Assembly (NCBI RefSeq): GCF_900111885.1
Contig: NZ_FOKG01000002.1
Location: 147,825-211,824, forward strand
Length of the DNA stretch: 64,000 nt
Direction of reading: 5' to 3'
From: Amycolatopsis marina
GTDB taxonomy: Bacteria > Actinomycetota > Actinomycetes > Mycobacteriales > Pseudonocardiaceae
The translations under genes were made by a program, and so were the position numbers. The notes beneath the pieces are model-generated. The model worked only from the letters and a program-made list of their open reading frames with translations. It was not told the DNA's origin and did not search any database. Shown here one piece after another: positions 16,189 to 23,075 of the stretch; the first letter of the stretch is position 1, and the number at the start of each line of letters is the position of its first letter.

Positions 16189-16350
16189 AAAGATCCGAAA
16201 AGTGCGGTTGCGCCTGCGATGACAAGGTCGGCAGAAGCACAAGAAGACGCTCAGAATCCTGGAGCCACTAGCTGTCCGCGCACAGTTGATCACGCACGAT
16301 GCCGTGCGGCGAGGCGAGTCACCACCGTCTGGGGTTGAACGACGACGACC

Positions 16351-17121
16351 TCAGTCCGAGGGCCACTCGTAGGCCAGTTCGTAGCGATCAGCCGGGAGCA
16401 CGATGTCGTTGATCTCCAGTGGAGTTCTCTCGGCAGTGACCGCAAGGCGGGTCACCGTGATTACGGGAACTCCGGAGCCGAGTTGCAATGCCGACGCCTC
16501 CTGGGGTTCCGGCATCCGAGCGCCGACATGCTCGGCGAAACTCGCGATGCGGTGCCCCGCCTCTTCCAGTCGCGCGTAGGTTCCGCCGTGACCGGTATCG
16601 ACCTGCTCGATCGCGGTATGGCGAGTCAGCGTTCGCGGCAGTCGCGAGACCGCCAACTGAACGACGGCACCGTCCGCCCGCATCACGCGGTCCCGAACAG
16701 TTACCTCATCCCCAGGCTCGATCTGCAAAAGTTGCGCCACTCGCTCGCTCGCCGGCTCGAAGCCAACCTTCACGGAGGAAGACGGCGTGAAGCCTTCGGT
16801 CGCGGCGTCAGCAAGGAACGCTCCCTGACCGGATTCCCGCGCCTGTCGGGACAACCGCGATCTGGCGAGGCGACGAATCCTCGCGGGGCGCCGCACGAAG
16901 ACACCTCGCCCGTGCTCCGCGACCACGATGCCTTCTGATCGCAGCACGTTGACGGCATCCCTGATCGTCGGCCGGGAGACGCCGTAGCTCTCCACCAACT
17001 CACGCTCACTGGGCAGACGATCACCAGGCTCGTACTCGCCAGAGGCGATCTTGGCTCTGAGGTCGGCCGCAACCTGACGGAAGGCCGGTAAGCCGCTCGT
17101 TCGGTCCACCACAGCCCCCAT
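16351..17121 (-). CDS. GntR/HutC-type transcriptional regulator
   Basis: The 256-residue protein has an N-terminal winged helix (YEPGDRLPSERELVESYGVS then RPTIRDAVNVLRSEGIVVAE; about 30-75) and a C-terminal UTRA ligand domain with EPGDEVTVRDRVMRADG and PLEINDIVLPADRYEL. HutC-subfamily regulators usually repress and are released by a small effector. ATG 17121 is preceded by GTGTGGAGA. The adjacent 28-bp region 17171-17198 is a probable binding site. Its divergent neighbour is a tiny CPTC gene, and the symporter lies downstream on the same strand, but a link is only positional. Confidence 0.85.
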   Translation of the reverse strand: MGAVVDRTSGLPAFRQVAADLRAKIASGEYEPGDRLPSERELVESYGVSRPTIRDAVNVLRSEGIVVAEHGRGVFVRRPARIRRLARSRLSRQARESGQGAFLADAATEGFTPSSSVKVGFEPASERVAQLLQIEPGDEVTVRDRVMRADGAVVQLAVSRLPRTLTRHTAIEQVDTGHGGTYARLEEAGHRIASFAEHVGARMPEPQEASALQLGSGVPVITVTRLAVTAERTPLEINDIVLPADRYELAYEWPSD

Positions 17122-17170
17122 TCTCCACACGCACTGACGTCTTGACCACTTCCGCATGACACGACAGTAT

Positions 17171-17198
17171 CAACTGGATAGGACGTCTTTACCAGTTG
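17171..17198. promoter_or_regulatory. Candidate GntR operator/promoter region
   Basis: CAACTGG (17171-17177) and CCAGTTG (17192-17198) form a perfect 7-bp inverted repeat with a 14-bp spacer, placed between the divergent GntR gene and the small CPTC gene. The right arm merges with the GGAGG ribosome-binding site of the small gene, so bound regulator would also hide that site. Confidence 0.55.
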
Positions 17199-17207
17199 GA
17201 GGACTCG

Positions 17208-17384
17208 GTGCATCCAGATGCCTGCCCCACCTGTACTCGCATCGTCGACTCTGTCTCCCTGAGTCGAGCCGAATGGCAAGCAGTCGTAGCGGTGTTCGAC
17301 GGAGACGACAGTCATCGCGATCACGCGCTGGACGCACTCATTCAGAACGCGTCAGCAGCCTGGCTGCACGACTTGGACCGGTGA
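17208..17384 (+). CDS. Small CPTC-motif protein divergent from GntR
   Basis: The 58-residue product starts at GTG 17208 with GGAGG at 17198-17202. It reads VHPDACPTCTRIVDSVSLSR and continues as an acidic helical segment ending [10 protein letters not shown] single CxxC pair near the N-terminus could bind metal with a partner or act in thiol chemistry. I do not recognise a characterised family. Position and the operator overlapping its ribosome-binding site suggest it is controlled by the GntR protein. Its stop overlaps the next small ORF (GTGA). Confidence 0.55.
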   Translation: MHPDACPTCTRIVDSVSLSRAEWQAVVAVFDGDDSHRDHALDALIQNASAAWLHDLDR

Positions 17385-17581
17385 GCGCACGTGATGCAGA
17401 CCTGTGGCGCGCACGAACGATGAGTCGGCTTCAATCGTGCGCGCCGAGTCTTGCCTGTTCTGTGCTCGCCGGGCGCCTGTCCCTCCGAGAGGCCGAGGCC
17501 GATCTACTGGACCGTCAGTGCCTCCAGCCGATTCAGAACAGTCGGAATTCGTCCGATTCGATGCCGCGCAGCGCGTCGTAG
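17381..17581 (+). CDS. Small ORF translationally coupled to the CPTC gene
   Basis: GTG 17381 overlaps the previous stop by 4 bp. It encodes 66 residues beginning [20 protein letters not shown], with three further Cys, and includes the helical stretch [14 protein letters not shown]. The last 49 bp are antisense to the 3' end of nucS, so the C-terminus may not be meaningful. No family is recognised. The overlap start and open frame support it, but nothing else does. Confidence 0.4.
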   Translation: MSARDADLWRARTMSRLQSCAPSLACSVLAGRLSLREAEADLLDRQCLQPIQNSRNSSDSMPRSAS

Positions 17582-18192
17582 TCCAGCGTCACGCAGCGGA
17601 TACCGCGGTCCTCGGCCAGGGTTTTCGCCTGCGGCTTGATCTGCTGTGCGGCGAACACACCCTGCACCGGCGCGAGCCGGGGGTCGCGGTTCAACAGTTC
17701 GAGGTACCGGGTCAACTGCTCTACGCCGTCGATCTCACCCCTGCGCTTGATCTCCACGGCCACCGACTTGCCGTCGGCGTCGCGGCACATGATGTCCACC
17801 GGGCCGATCGCCGTGGGAAACTCACGCCGCACCAGGGTGTATCCCTCGCCGAGGGTGACGATGTGTTCGGCGAGCAACTCCTGAAGGTGCGCCTCGACCC
17901 CGTCCTTGACGAGACCGGGCTCGGCGCCGAGTTCGTGCGAGAACTCCTCGATGACCTCGTCGATGGTGATGACGAGCTTCTCCCCGGACTTGTTCTCCAC
18001 GATCCAGAGGTTGCCGTCCTCGATCAGCCAGCATGGCGGGCTCATCCAGTTCAGCGGCTTGTAGGCGCGGTCATCGGAATGCACCGACACCGAACCGTCC
18101 GACTTGACCAGGAGCAGCCTGGTGGCCTTCGGCAGGTGGGCGGTGAGCCTGCCGGCATAGTCGACCTGACACCGAGCGATTACCAAACGCAC
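17533..18192 (-). CDS. nucS: Endonuclease NucS/EndoMS (mismatch repair)
   Basis: The 219-residue protein begins [20 protein letters not shown] and contains the nuclease residues in [20 protein letters not shown], then [15 protein letters not shown] and a C-terminal DEFRLF that fits the beta-clamp-binding tail of mycobacterial NucS. It cleaves both strands at G-T, G-G and T-T mismatches and replaces MutSL in actinobacteria. GTG 18192 has no ribosome-binding site, but TAGTCT (18199-18204) lies 6 bp upstream, suggesting a leaderless mRNA. Confidence 0.93.
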   Translation of the reverse strand: MRLVIARCQVDYAGRLTAHLPKATRLLLVKSDGSVSVHSDDRAYKPLNWMSPPCWLIEDGNLWIVENKSGEKLVITIDEVIEEFSHELGAEPGLVKDGVEAHLQELLAEHIVTLGEGYTLVRREFPTAIGPVDIMCRDADGKSVAVEIKRRGEIDGVEQLTRYLELLNRDPRLAPVQGVFAAQQIKPQAKTLAEDRGIRCVTLDYDALRGIESDEFRLF

Positions 18193-18290
18193 CCGGCGAG
18201 ACTAGGGGACACCGTGAGTTCCCCGATCGGCCACCCCGAGTCGTTACCCGGATCAGGCAGTGCAGTGGCCAGAACGGGAGACTGGAGTTC

Positions 18291-18827
18291 GTGAACGCGA
18301 TCGAACGCACCAGCACCCGCGAGGTCTACCGCAACAACTGGCTGACGATGCGCGAGGACGGCATCCGCAGGCCGGACGGTTCCGACGGCATCTACGCCGT
18401 TGTCGACAAACCGACCTATGCCCTGATCATCCCGCTGGACGGCGAACGTCTACACCTTGTCGAGCAGTACCGCTACCCGCTCGGACGTCGTACCTGGGAG
18501 TTCCCGCAGGGCACGGCTCCCGAACTCGCCGATGTCGCCCCGCCGGAGCTGGCCGCACGGGAACTACAGGAGGAGACCGGACTGCACGCACGGTCCATCC
18601 TGGACATCGGCGGGCTCGACGTCGCCCCCGGATTGAGCAGCCAGCAGGGGCGGGTCTTCCTCGCCACCGACCTGACCGAGGGTGAACCGCGACGTGAGGT
18701 CGAGGAGCAGGACATGCGGACAGCGTGGATCGGCCGAGGCGAGTTCGAGAAGATGATCACGGCAGGCGAGATCACCGACGCCCAGTCGATCGCCGCCTAC
18801 ACCCTCCTGCTCCTCCACGAGCGCTGA
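18291..18827 (+). CDS. Nudix hydrolase, ADP-ribose pyrophosphatase type
   Basis: The 178-residue protein has the order expected of ADP-sugar Nudix enzymes: an N-terminal beta region (VYRNNWLTMREDGI), LVEQYRYPLGRRTWEFPQGT, and the Nudix helix PPELAARELQEETGL (about 82-96) with the metal-binding Glu residues. It most likely hydrolyses ADP-ribose or a related nucleotide sugar in the cytosol. GTG 18291 has GGAG 4 nt upstream. The gene ends just before a long perfect palindrome that probably terminates it. Confidence 0.87.
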   Translation: MNAIERTSTREVYRNNWLTMREDGIRRPDGSDGIYAVVDKPTYALIIPLDGERLHLVEQYRYPLGRRTWEFPQGTAPELADVAPPELAARELQEETGLHARSILDIGGLDVAPGLSSQQGRVFLATDLTEGEPRREVEEQDMRTAWIGRGEFEKMITAGEITDAQSIAAYTLLLLHER

Positions 18828-18843
18828 CGTCGCGGACAGGATG

Positions 18844-18894
18844 TCCCGAATGTGGCATTGGGGACGTTGAACGTCCCCAATGCCACATTCGGGA
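18844..18894. terminator. Bidirectional terminator palindrome (TCCCCAATG family)
   Basis: Perfect 25-bp arms around a single central base, beginning TCCCGAATGTGGCATTGGGG. It is placed between the converging Nudix gene (ends 18827) and ehuA (ends 18902). Each arm contains the same short unit as the palindrome at 5535-5555, so this is a head-to-head pair of one dispersed repeat. Confidence 0.8.
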
Positions 18895-18901
18895 ACTTCC
18901 G

Positions 18902-19711
18902 CTAACGCTCCAGGACGGCCCGGAGGAACTCGCGGGTGCGCTCGTTCTCCGGGTTCTTGAAGATCCGCTCCGGCGGGCCCTGCTCCACGGCGCGGCCGTG
19001 ATCGAACATGACCACCCGGTCGGAGATCTCCTCCGCGAACCGCATCTCGTGCGTGACCATCAGCATGGTCATGTCCGTGCTTGTCGCGAGATCGCGAATC
19101 ACGTTCAGCACGTCACCGATCAACTCCGGGTCGAGCGCCGAGGTCGGCTCGTCGAACAGCAGGACCTTCGGGCGCATCGCCAGCGCCCTCGCGATCGCGA
19201 CTCGCTGCTGCTGACCACCGGACAGTTGCGGTGGCTTGTGATCGACGTGCTGGCTCAGGCCGACCATCTCCAGCAGTTCCATCCCGCGTTCCCGCGCCTC
19301 GTCCTTGGACATGCCAAGGACCTGCACGGGTGCCTCCATCAGGTTCTCGATGGTGGTCATGTGCGGGAAGAGGTTGAACTGCTGGAAGACCATGCCGATC
19401 TTGCGCCGGGTCAGCCGCATCTGTTTCGTCTCACGCGGGATCTTGGTTCCCCGCGTGACGTTCCACAGCTTCTCACCCTCGACAGTGACCACACCGTGGT
19501 CCGGGTACTCGAGGGTCATCAGGATCCGCAGGATCGTCGTCTTACCGGATCCGGACGGCCCGATGATCGAGACCTTCTCGCCGGGCTTGACGTCGAAGTT
19601 CAGCGACTTCAACACGTGGTTGTCGCCCCAGGACTTACTGACGTCGTCAAAGGTGATCATGTAGTCCGACGTTTGTTCCTGCACTGGCGTGCCGTCGTAC
19701 GGTGGTTGCAT
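18902..19711 (-). CDS. ehuA: Ectoine/hydroxyectoine ABC transporter ATPase
   Basis: The 269-residue ATPase has Walker A GPSGSGKTT, the Q-loop in FQQFNLFPHMT, signature LSGGQQQRVAIARA and Walker B VLLFDEPTSALD, typical of polar amino acid importers. It energises uptake of the ligand delivered by the EhuB-like protein. ATG 19711 is 1 bp after the ehuD stop. ATG 19660 (MITFDDVSKSW) is an alternative start closer to most homologues. The substrate assignment comes from the binding protein encoded first in the operon. Confidence 0.85.
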   Translation of the reverse strand: MQPPYDGTPVQEQTSDYMITFDDVSKSWGDNHVLKSLNFDVKPGEKVSIIGPSGSGKTTILRILMTLEYPDHGVVTVEGEKLWNVTRGTKIPRETKQMRLTRRKIGMVFQQFNLFPHMTTIENLMEAPVQVLGMSKDEARERGMELLEMVGLSQHVDHKPPQLSGGQQQRVAIARALAMRPKVLLFDEPTSALDPELIGDVLNVIRDLATSTDMTMLMVTHEMRFAEEISDRVVMFDHGRAVEQGPPERIFKNPENERTREFLRAVLER

Positions 19712-19712
19712 G

Positions 19713-20369
19713 TCAGCCGACAAGGCGGCGCTCCAATCTGCGGACGAGTACCGAGGCCGGGTAGCTGACCGCAAGGAACAGCAGGGCGGCGATGGTCAAT
19801 GGTTCCACATAACGGTAGTTGCTCGATCCGATGATCTGCGCCGCTCCGAGTACCTCGATGACGGTGATGCCGTAAAGAATCGCGGAATCCTTGTACATCT
19901 GGATCCAGTAGTTGCCGAGCATCGGCACGATCGTCCTTATCGACTGCGGAAGGACGATCCTGGTCCACGTCGGCTTCTTCGGCAGACTCAAGGCAGTGGC
20001 TGCCTCCCATTGCCCCTTGTCCACTCCTTCGATACCGGAGCGATAGACCTCCGCCGTGTAGGCGCTGTAATTCACGCCCATCACGATGATCCCGGTAACC
20101 AGGGGGGTGAGGGTGATGCCGTACTCGGGGAGGATGAAGAAGGCTGCGAACGCCTGAACAAGTAGTGGCGTCCCACGAACGAACTGGACGTAGAAGTCGA
20201 AGAGATGCGACAAGACGGGAATGCGAAGATAGCGGATGACCGCCACGATCAAACCGATCAACAGCGCGATCGCGATACCGGCGAAAGTGATCTGAATGGT
20301 CACCCAGAAGCCGGCCAGCAATTCGGGCATTACCGAAATCGCGAAGTCCATGTCCCACTCGAAATTCAT
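19713..20369 (-). CDS. ehuD: Ectoine/hydroxyectoine ABC transporter permease EhuD
   Basis: The 218-residue permease has about five membrane helices. The His/Glu/Gln family inner-membrane signature includes FVRGTPLLVQAF and the ATPase-coupling EAA loop (QWEAATALSLPKKPTWTRIV then LPQSIRTIVPMLGNYWI). ATG 20369 overlaps the ehuC stop by 4 bp, and the gene runs into ehuA with one base between. It forms the transmembrane channel together with EhuC. Confidence 0.85.
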   Translation of the reverse strand: MNFEWDMDFAISVMPELLAGFWVTIQITFAGIAIALLIGLIVAVIRYLRIPVLSHLFDFYVQFVRGTPLLVQAFAAFFILPEYGITLTPLVTGIIVMGVNYSAYTAEVYRSGIEGVDKGQWEAATALSLPKKPTWTRIVLPQSIRTIVPMLGNYWIQMYKDSAILYGITVIEVLGAAQIIGSSNYRYVEPLTIAALLFLAVSYPASVLVRRLERRLVG

Positions 20370-21067
20370 GCGCGCACACCTCCCAACAGCAGCCTCTTGC
20401 GACCACCCTTCATGGACCCGGTCTTCCGGTCGATCGCGAACCTGCGTTCCAACCAGCGGATGAGCCAGGAGAGCAGCAGGGACAAAGCGAAGTAGATGAC
20501 CAGCAGTGTCAGGTAGATCGCTGTGGTCTCACCTGTGTTCGTGCGCAGCAGGTTCGCCTGATACGTGAGGTCCAGAACAGTCACGAAGGAGACCAGTGAG
20601 GTGTTCTTAAGGAGATCCACCAACACGTTGCCGAACGGCGGCAACATGGCGGGAATCGACTGTGGGATCAAGATCCTTCGCATGCGCTTCGCCGGTGGGA
20701 TGCCGAGAGCGATACACGCCTCGGTCTGCCCCTTCGGCCGACTGCTGATAGTGCCCCGCACGATCTCGGCCGCGTAAGCACCCTCGTTCAGGCCCAGTGC
20801 CAACACCCCGGCCATGAGCGGGGTCATCTCGACTCCGAACAACGGCAGTGCGAAGAAGAACCAGAACATCTGGACGATCAGCGATGTACCACGGAAAACC
20901 TCGACGAAAACCGCCGCCGGAGCACGAATGATCCAGTGAGTGGACAGCCGAGCAAGGCCCGCGGTGAACGCGACGAACACCATCAGCAGCGACGCCAGCA
21001 GAGTCACCTGGAGCGTGACCTGTAACCCCTGCCAGAGCAAGGGAATGTTATCGAATACAACGTCCAC
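20366..21067 (-). CDS. ehuC: Ectoine/hydroxyectoine ABC transporter permease EhuC
   Basis: The 233-residue permease contains FVEVFRGTSLIVQMFWFFFA and the coupling loop QTEACIALGIPPAKRMRRIL with LPQSIPAMLPPFGNVLVDLL, and about five helices. The C-terminus has a basic extension (KGGRKRLLLGGVRA). It lies 30 bp after ehuB and overlaps ehuD, so the four genes are one operon in the order ehuB-C-D-A. Confidence 0.86.
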   Translation of the reverse strand: MDVVFDNIPLLWQGLQVTLQVTLLASLLMVFVAFTAGLARLSTHWIIRAPAAVFVEVFRGTSLIVQMFWFFFALPLFGVEMTPLMAGVLALGLNEGAYAAEIVRGTISSRPKGQTEACIALGIPPAKRMRRILIPQSIPAMLPPFGNVLVDLLKNTSLVSFVTVLDLTYQANLLRTNTGETTAIYLTLLVIYFALSLLLSWLIRWLERRFAIDRKTGSMKGGRKRLLLGGVRA

Positions 21068-21097
21068 GAGTGATTACCTCTTGATGTCGAGGAGCGA

Positions 21098-21970
21098 TCA
21101 ACCGGGGTTCTGGCAGAGCTCCTCGGTGGTCACCCCTTCGACATCAGCAGGATTGAAGCCCCACTTCGTCAGGATCTCGCCGAACTCCGGCGTTGCCTTC
21201 AGTGCGGCGAGTTCCTTGTTGTATTCCTCGTGCAACGTGGTGTCGGCCTTACGGAATGCCGCACCCGCACCGGTCTTTGGTGCATCTTCCACCGCCTGCG
21301 TGACCTCGATCGAGGGGTCGTTCTCGACGAGCTCGTTCAGCGACAAAGTAGGTAGGAAGAACGCGTCCGCGCGACCGGCCTTCACCGCCTCGATACCACT
21401 GCGGCCATCCCGAACTGTCACCCGCTGTCCCTCTGGGACATTGGCTCCCTTGAGAATGCCCTCCTCGAAACCGCCGCTGAGCACGGCGACCTTCACATCG
21501 GGGTTTTCCAGTACCGATTTGACCGTGGTGATGTTCTTCGGGTTGCCTGCGGGCACGCCAAACGACTCAGTCGACACGATGTCCGGCTCGGAGTACAGCA
21601 CCTCGGCGCAGCGCGACTGCTTCATGAACAGGCCCGCCGCGACCACGTCCCAACGTCCCGCCTTCAGGCCTGGGATCATCTGGTCGTACGGGGTGATGAC
21701 GCCCTCGATCTCGGGGATACCCAACCGCTTGAGCACGGCGCGGAGCACGTCCGGCTCGACGCCCGTGACCTCACCGGAGGCGGTGATCTCGGTGTAGGGC
21801 GGCTCGTTGGCGACGCCGACCTGGAGGAAGCCCTGCTCGCGTCCGGTGGCGAGGGTGTCGCCTTCCTCGCCCCCACAGGCGGAGAGCAACGTCGGACCAC
21901 CGATGGCCACCGCGCCGGCGGCCGCAGCCCGCCTGAAGAAGTCTCGTCGCGTCCAACCGTCAGTAAACAT
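21098..21970 (-). CDS. ehuB: Ectoine/hydroxyectoine-binding lipoprotein
   Basis: The 290-residue protein has a Tat-type signal (RRDFFRRAAAAGAVAIGG) ending in a lipobox LLSAC, so it is a folded exported lipoprotein. The mature part resembles the EhuB ectoine receptor: VGVANEPPYTEI, ITPYDQMIPGLKAGRWDVV, AGLFMKQSRCAEVLYSEPDI, VRDGRSGIEAVKAGRADAFF and the C-terminal ELCQ. This degree of match separates it from general amino acid receptors. It captures ectoine or hydroxyectoine outside the cell. A good promoter lies upstream. Confidence 0.87.
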   Translation of the reverse strand: MFTDGWTRRDFFRRAAAAGAVAIGGPTLLSACGGEEGDTLATGREQGFLQVGVANEPPYTEITASGEVTGVEPDVLRAVLKRLGIPEIEGVITPYDQMIPGLKAGRWDVVAAGLFMKQSRCAEVLYSEPDIVSTESFGVPAGNPKNITTVKSVLENPDVKVAVLSGGFEEGILKGANVPEGQRVTVRDGRSGIEAVKAGRADAFFLPTLSLNELVENDPSIEVTQAVEDAPKTGAGAAFRKADTTLHEEYNKELAALKATPEFGEILTKWGFNPADVEGVTTEELCQNPG

Positions 21971-22024
21971 CCTGTACTCCCTCGCCTGATTTCGTATCGC
22001 CCTGCGTGTCGATCACGTCCGTAC

Positions 22025-22053
22025 AACCTAGGACCCGAGCCGGGACCTCTCAA
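22025..22053 (-). promoter_or_regulatory. Promoter of the ehuBCDA operon
   Basis: Minus-strand TTGAGA (22048-22053) and TAGGTT (22025-22030) are separated by exactly 17 bp, giving a predicted start near 22018 and a 5' leader of about 48 nt. The remaining upstream gap to 22238 shows no gene. Confidence 0.5.
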
Positions 22054-22238
22054 GAAAATGCCAAAAGATCCGATGTGGACGGTCTGCTTATCCGGATCGA
22101 ATCTCCGCCTTGACCAGGCGAAACTCTGAACAGAAGGCAAACATCACGATTGTGCGACACGCCCGCCTATTAAGCCCGGCGAAACAAACTTGACGATCAT
22201 GAATTTCACCCACAGCAATCCATCGTGCACCCTCCGGG

Positions 22239-23057
22239 TCAGTCCGGCCATTCGGCGCGGCGCTTCTCCAGGAAAGCGGCCATTCCCTCGCGGGCACCCG
22301 GCAGTTGCGACGCCGAAGCCATGACCTCCAGTGCGATCCCGTAGGCGTCCTGCTCCGGCCGGTCGAGCTGGGCGTACAACGTCTGCTTGCCCATCGCCTT
22401 GCTCGCCCTGCTGCCCCGCGTTGCCCTTGCCATCAGCTCGGCCACGGCGTCGTCCAGGTCCGCGTCCGGCACCACGCGGTTTACCAGGCCCCACTCCAGG
22501 CCGGTGGCCGCGTCGATCACGTCGCCGGTCAGCGCCAGCTCCATAAGTCGCTTGCGGCCCACCGATCTCGCCACCGGTACCGCCGGGGTGTGGCAGAACC
22601 AGCCGCCCTTGCCGCCGGGCAGCGCGAAGCCGGCCGACTCGGCCGCCACCGCCAGATCGCAGGACGCGACCAGCTGGCATCCCGCGGCGGTGGCGAGCCC
22701 GTGCACACGGGCGATCACCACCTGCGGCACCGACTGGATCGTTCGCATGAGATCGGTGCACAGGCGCAGCAGTTCGCGCACGCCCATGAGGTCCCGCGCC
22801 GCGACGTCGCCGAAGTCGTGCCCTGCGGAGAACACCGGTCCCGACGCGGCCAGGATGATCCCTCTGGCATCGGACTCGCCTGCGTCCCTGAAGGCCGCGA
22901 GCAGTTCGCCCAGGTGCTCGGCGGACAGCGAGTTGCGCCGCGCCGCCCGGTTCATGGTGATGGTGAGAGTGTCGCCGTCACGCTTGCACAGGATGTGCTC
23001 GTACTCGCCCATGTTCCGACGGTACTTCTCCGGACCCGGGACCGGAACCGTCTCCAT
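22239..23057 (-). CDS. Enoyl-CoA hydratase/isomerase family protein
   Basis: The 272-residue crotonase-fold protein contains GPVFSAGHDFGDVA (oxyanion-hole region), VHGLATAAGCQLVASCDLAVA and PGGKGGWFCHTPAVPVAR. The catalytic-Glu positions of classic hydratases are replaced (AAGC and the GWFC region), as in the ECHDC3-like group, so the reaction is not certain. It lies 18 bp downstream of meaA on the same strand and may act on a CoA ester of the same pathway. ATG 23012 (MGEYEHILC) is an alternative start. Confidence 0.8.
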   Translation of the reverse strand: METVPVPGPEKYRRNMGEYEHILCKRDGDTLTITMNRAARRNSLSAEHLGELLAAFRDAGESDARGIILAASGPVFSAGHDFGDVAARDLMGVRELLRLCTDLMRTIQSVPQVVIARVHGLATAAGCQLVASCDLAVAAESAGFALPGGKGGWFCHTPAVPVARSVGRKRLMELALTGDVIDAATGLEWGLVNRVVPDADLDDAVAELMARATRGSRASKAMGKQTLYAQLDRPEQDAYGIALEVMASASQLPGAREGMAAFLEKRRAEWPD

Positions 23058-23075
23058 CCGGCGGGGCGACGCTGT

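Noticed and set aside
14462..16222. A 586-codon open frame on the plus strand
   Set aside because: It is the exact antisense of the sodium symporter; the protein is low-complexity and Arg/Glu/Gln-rich, a known artefact of high-GC coding strands.
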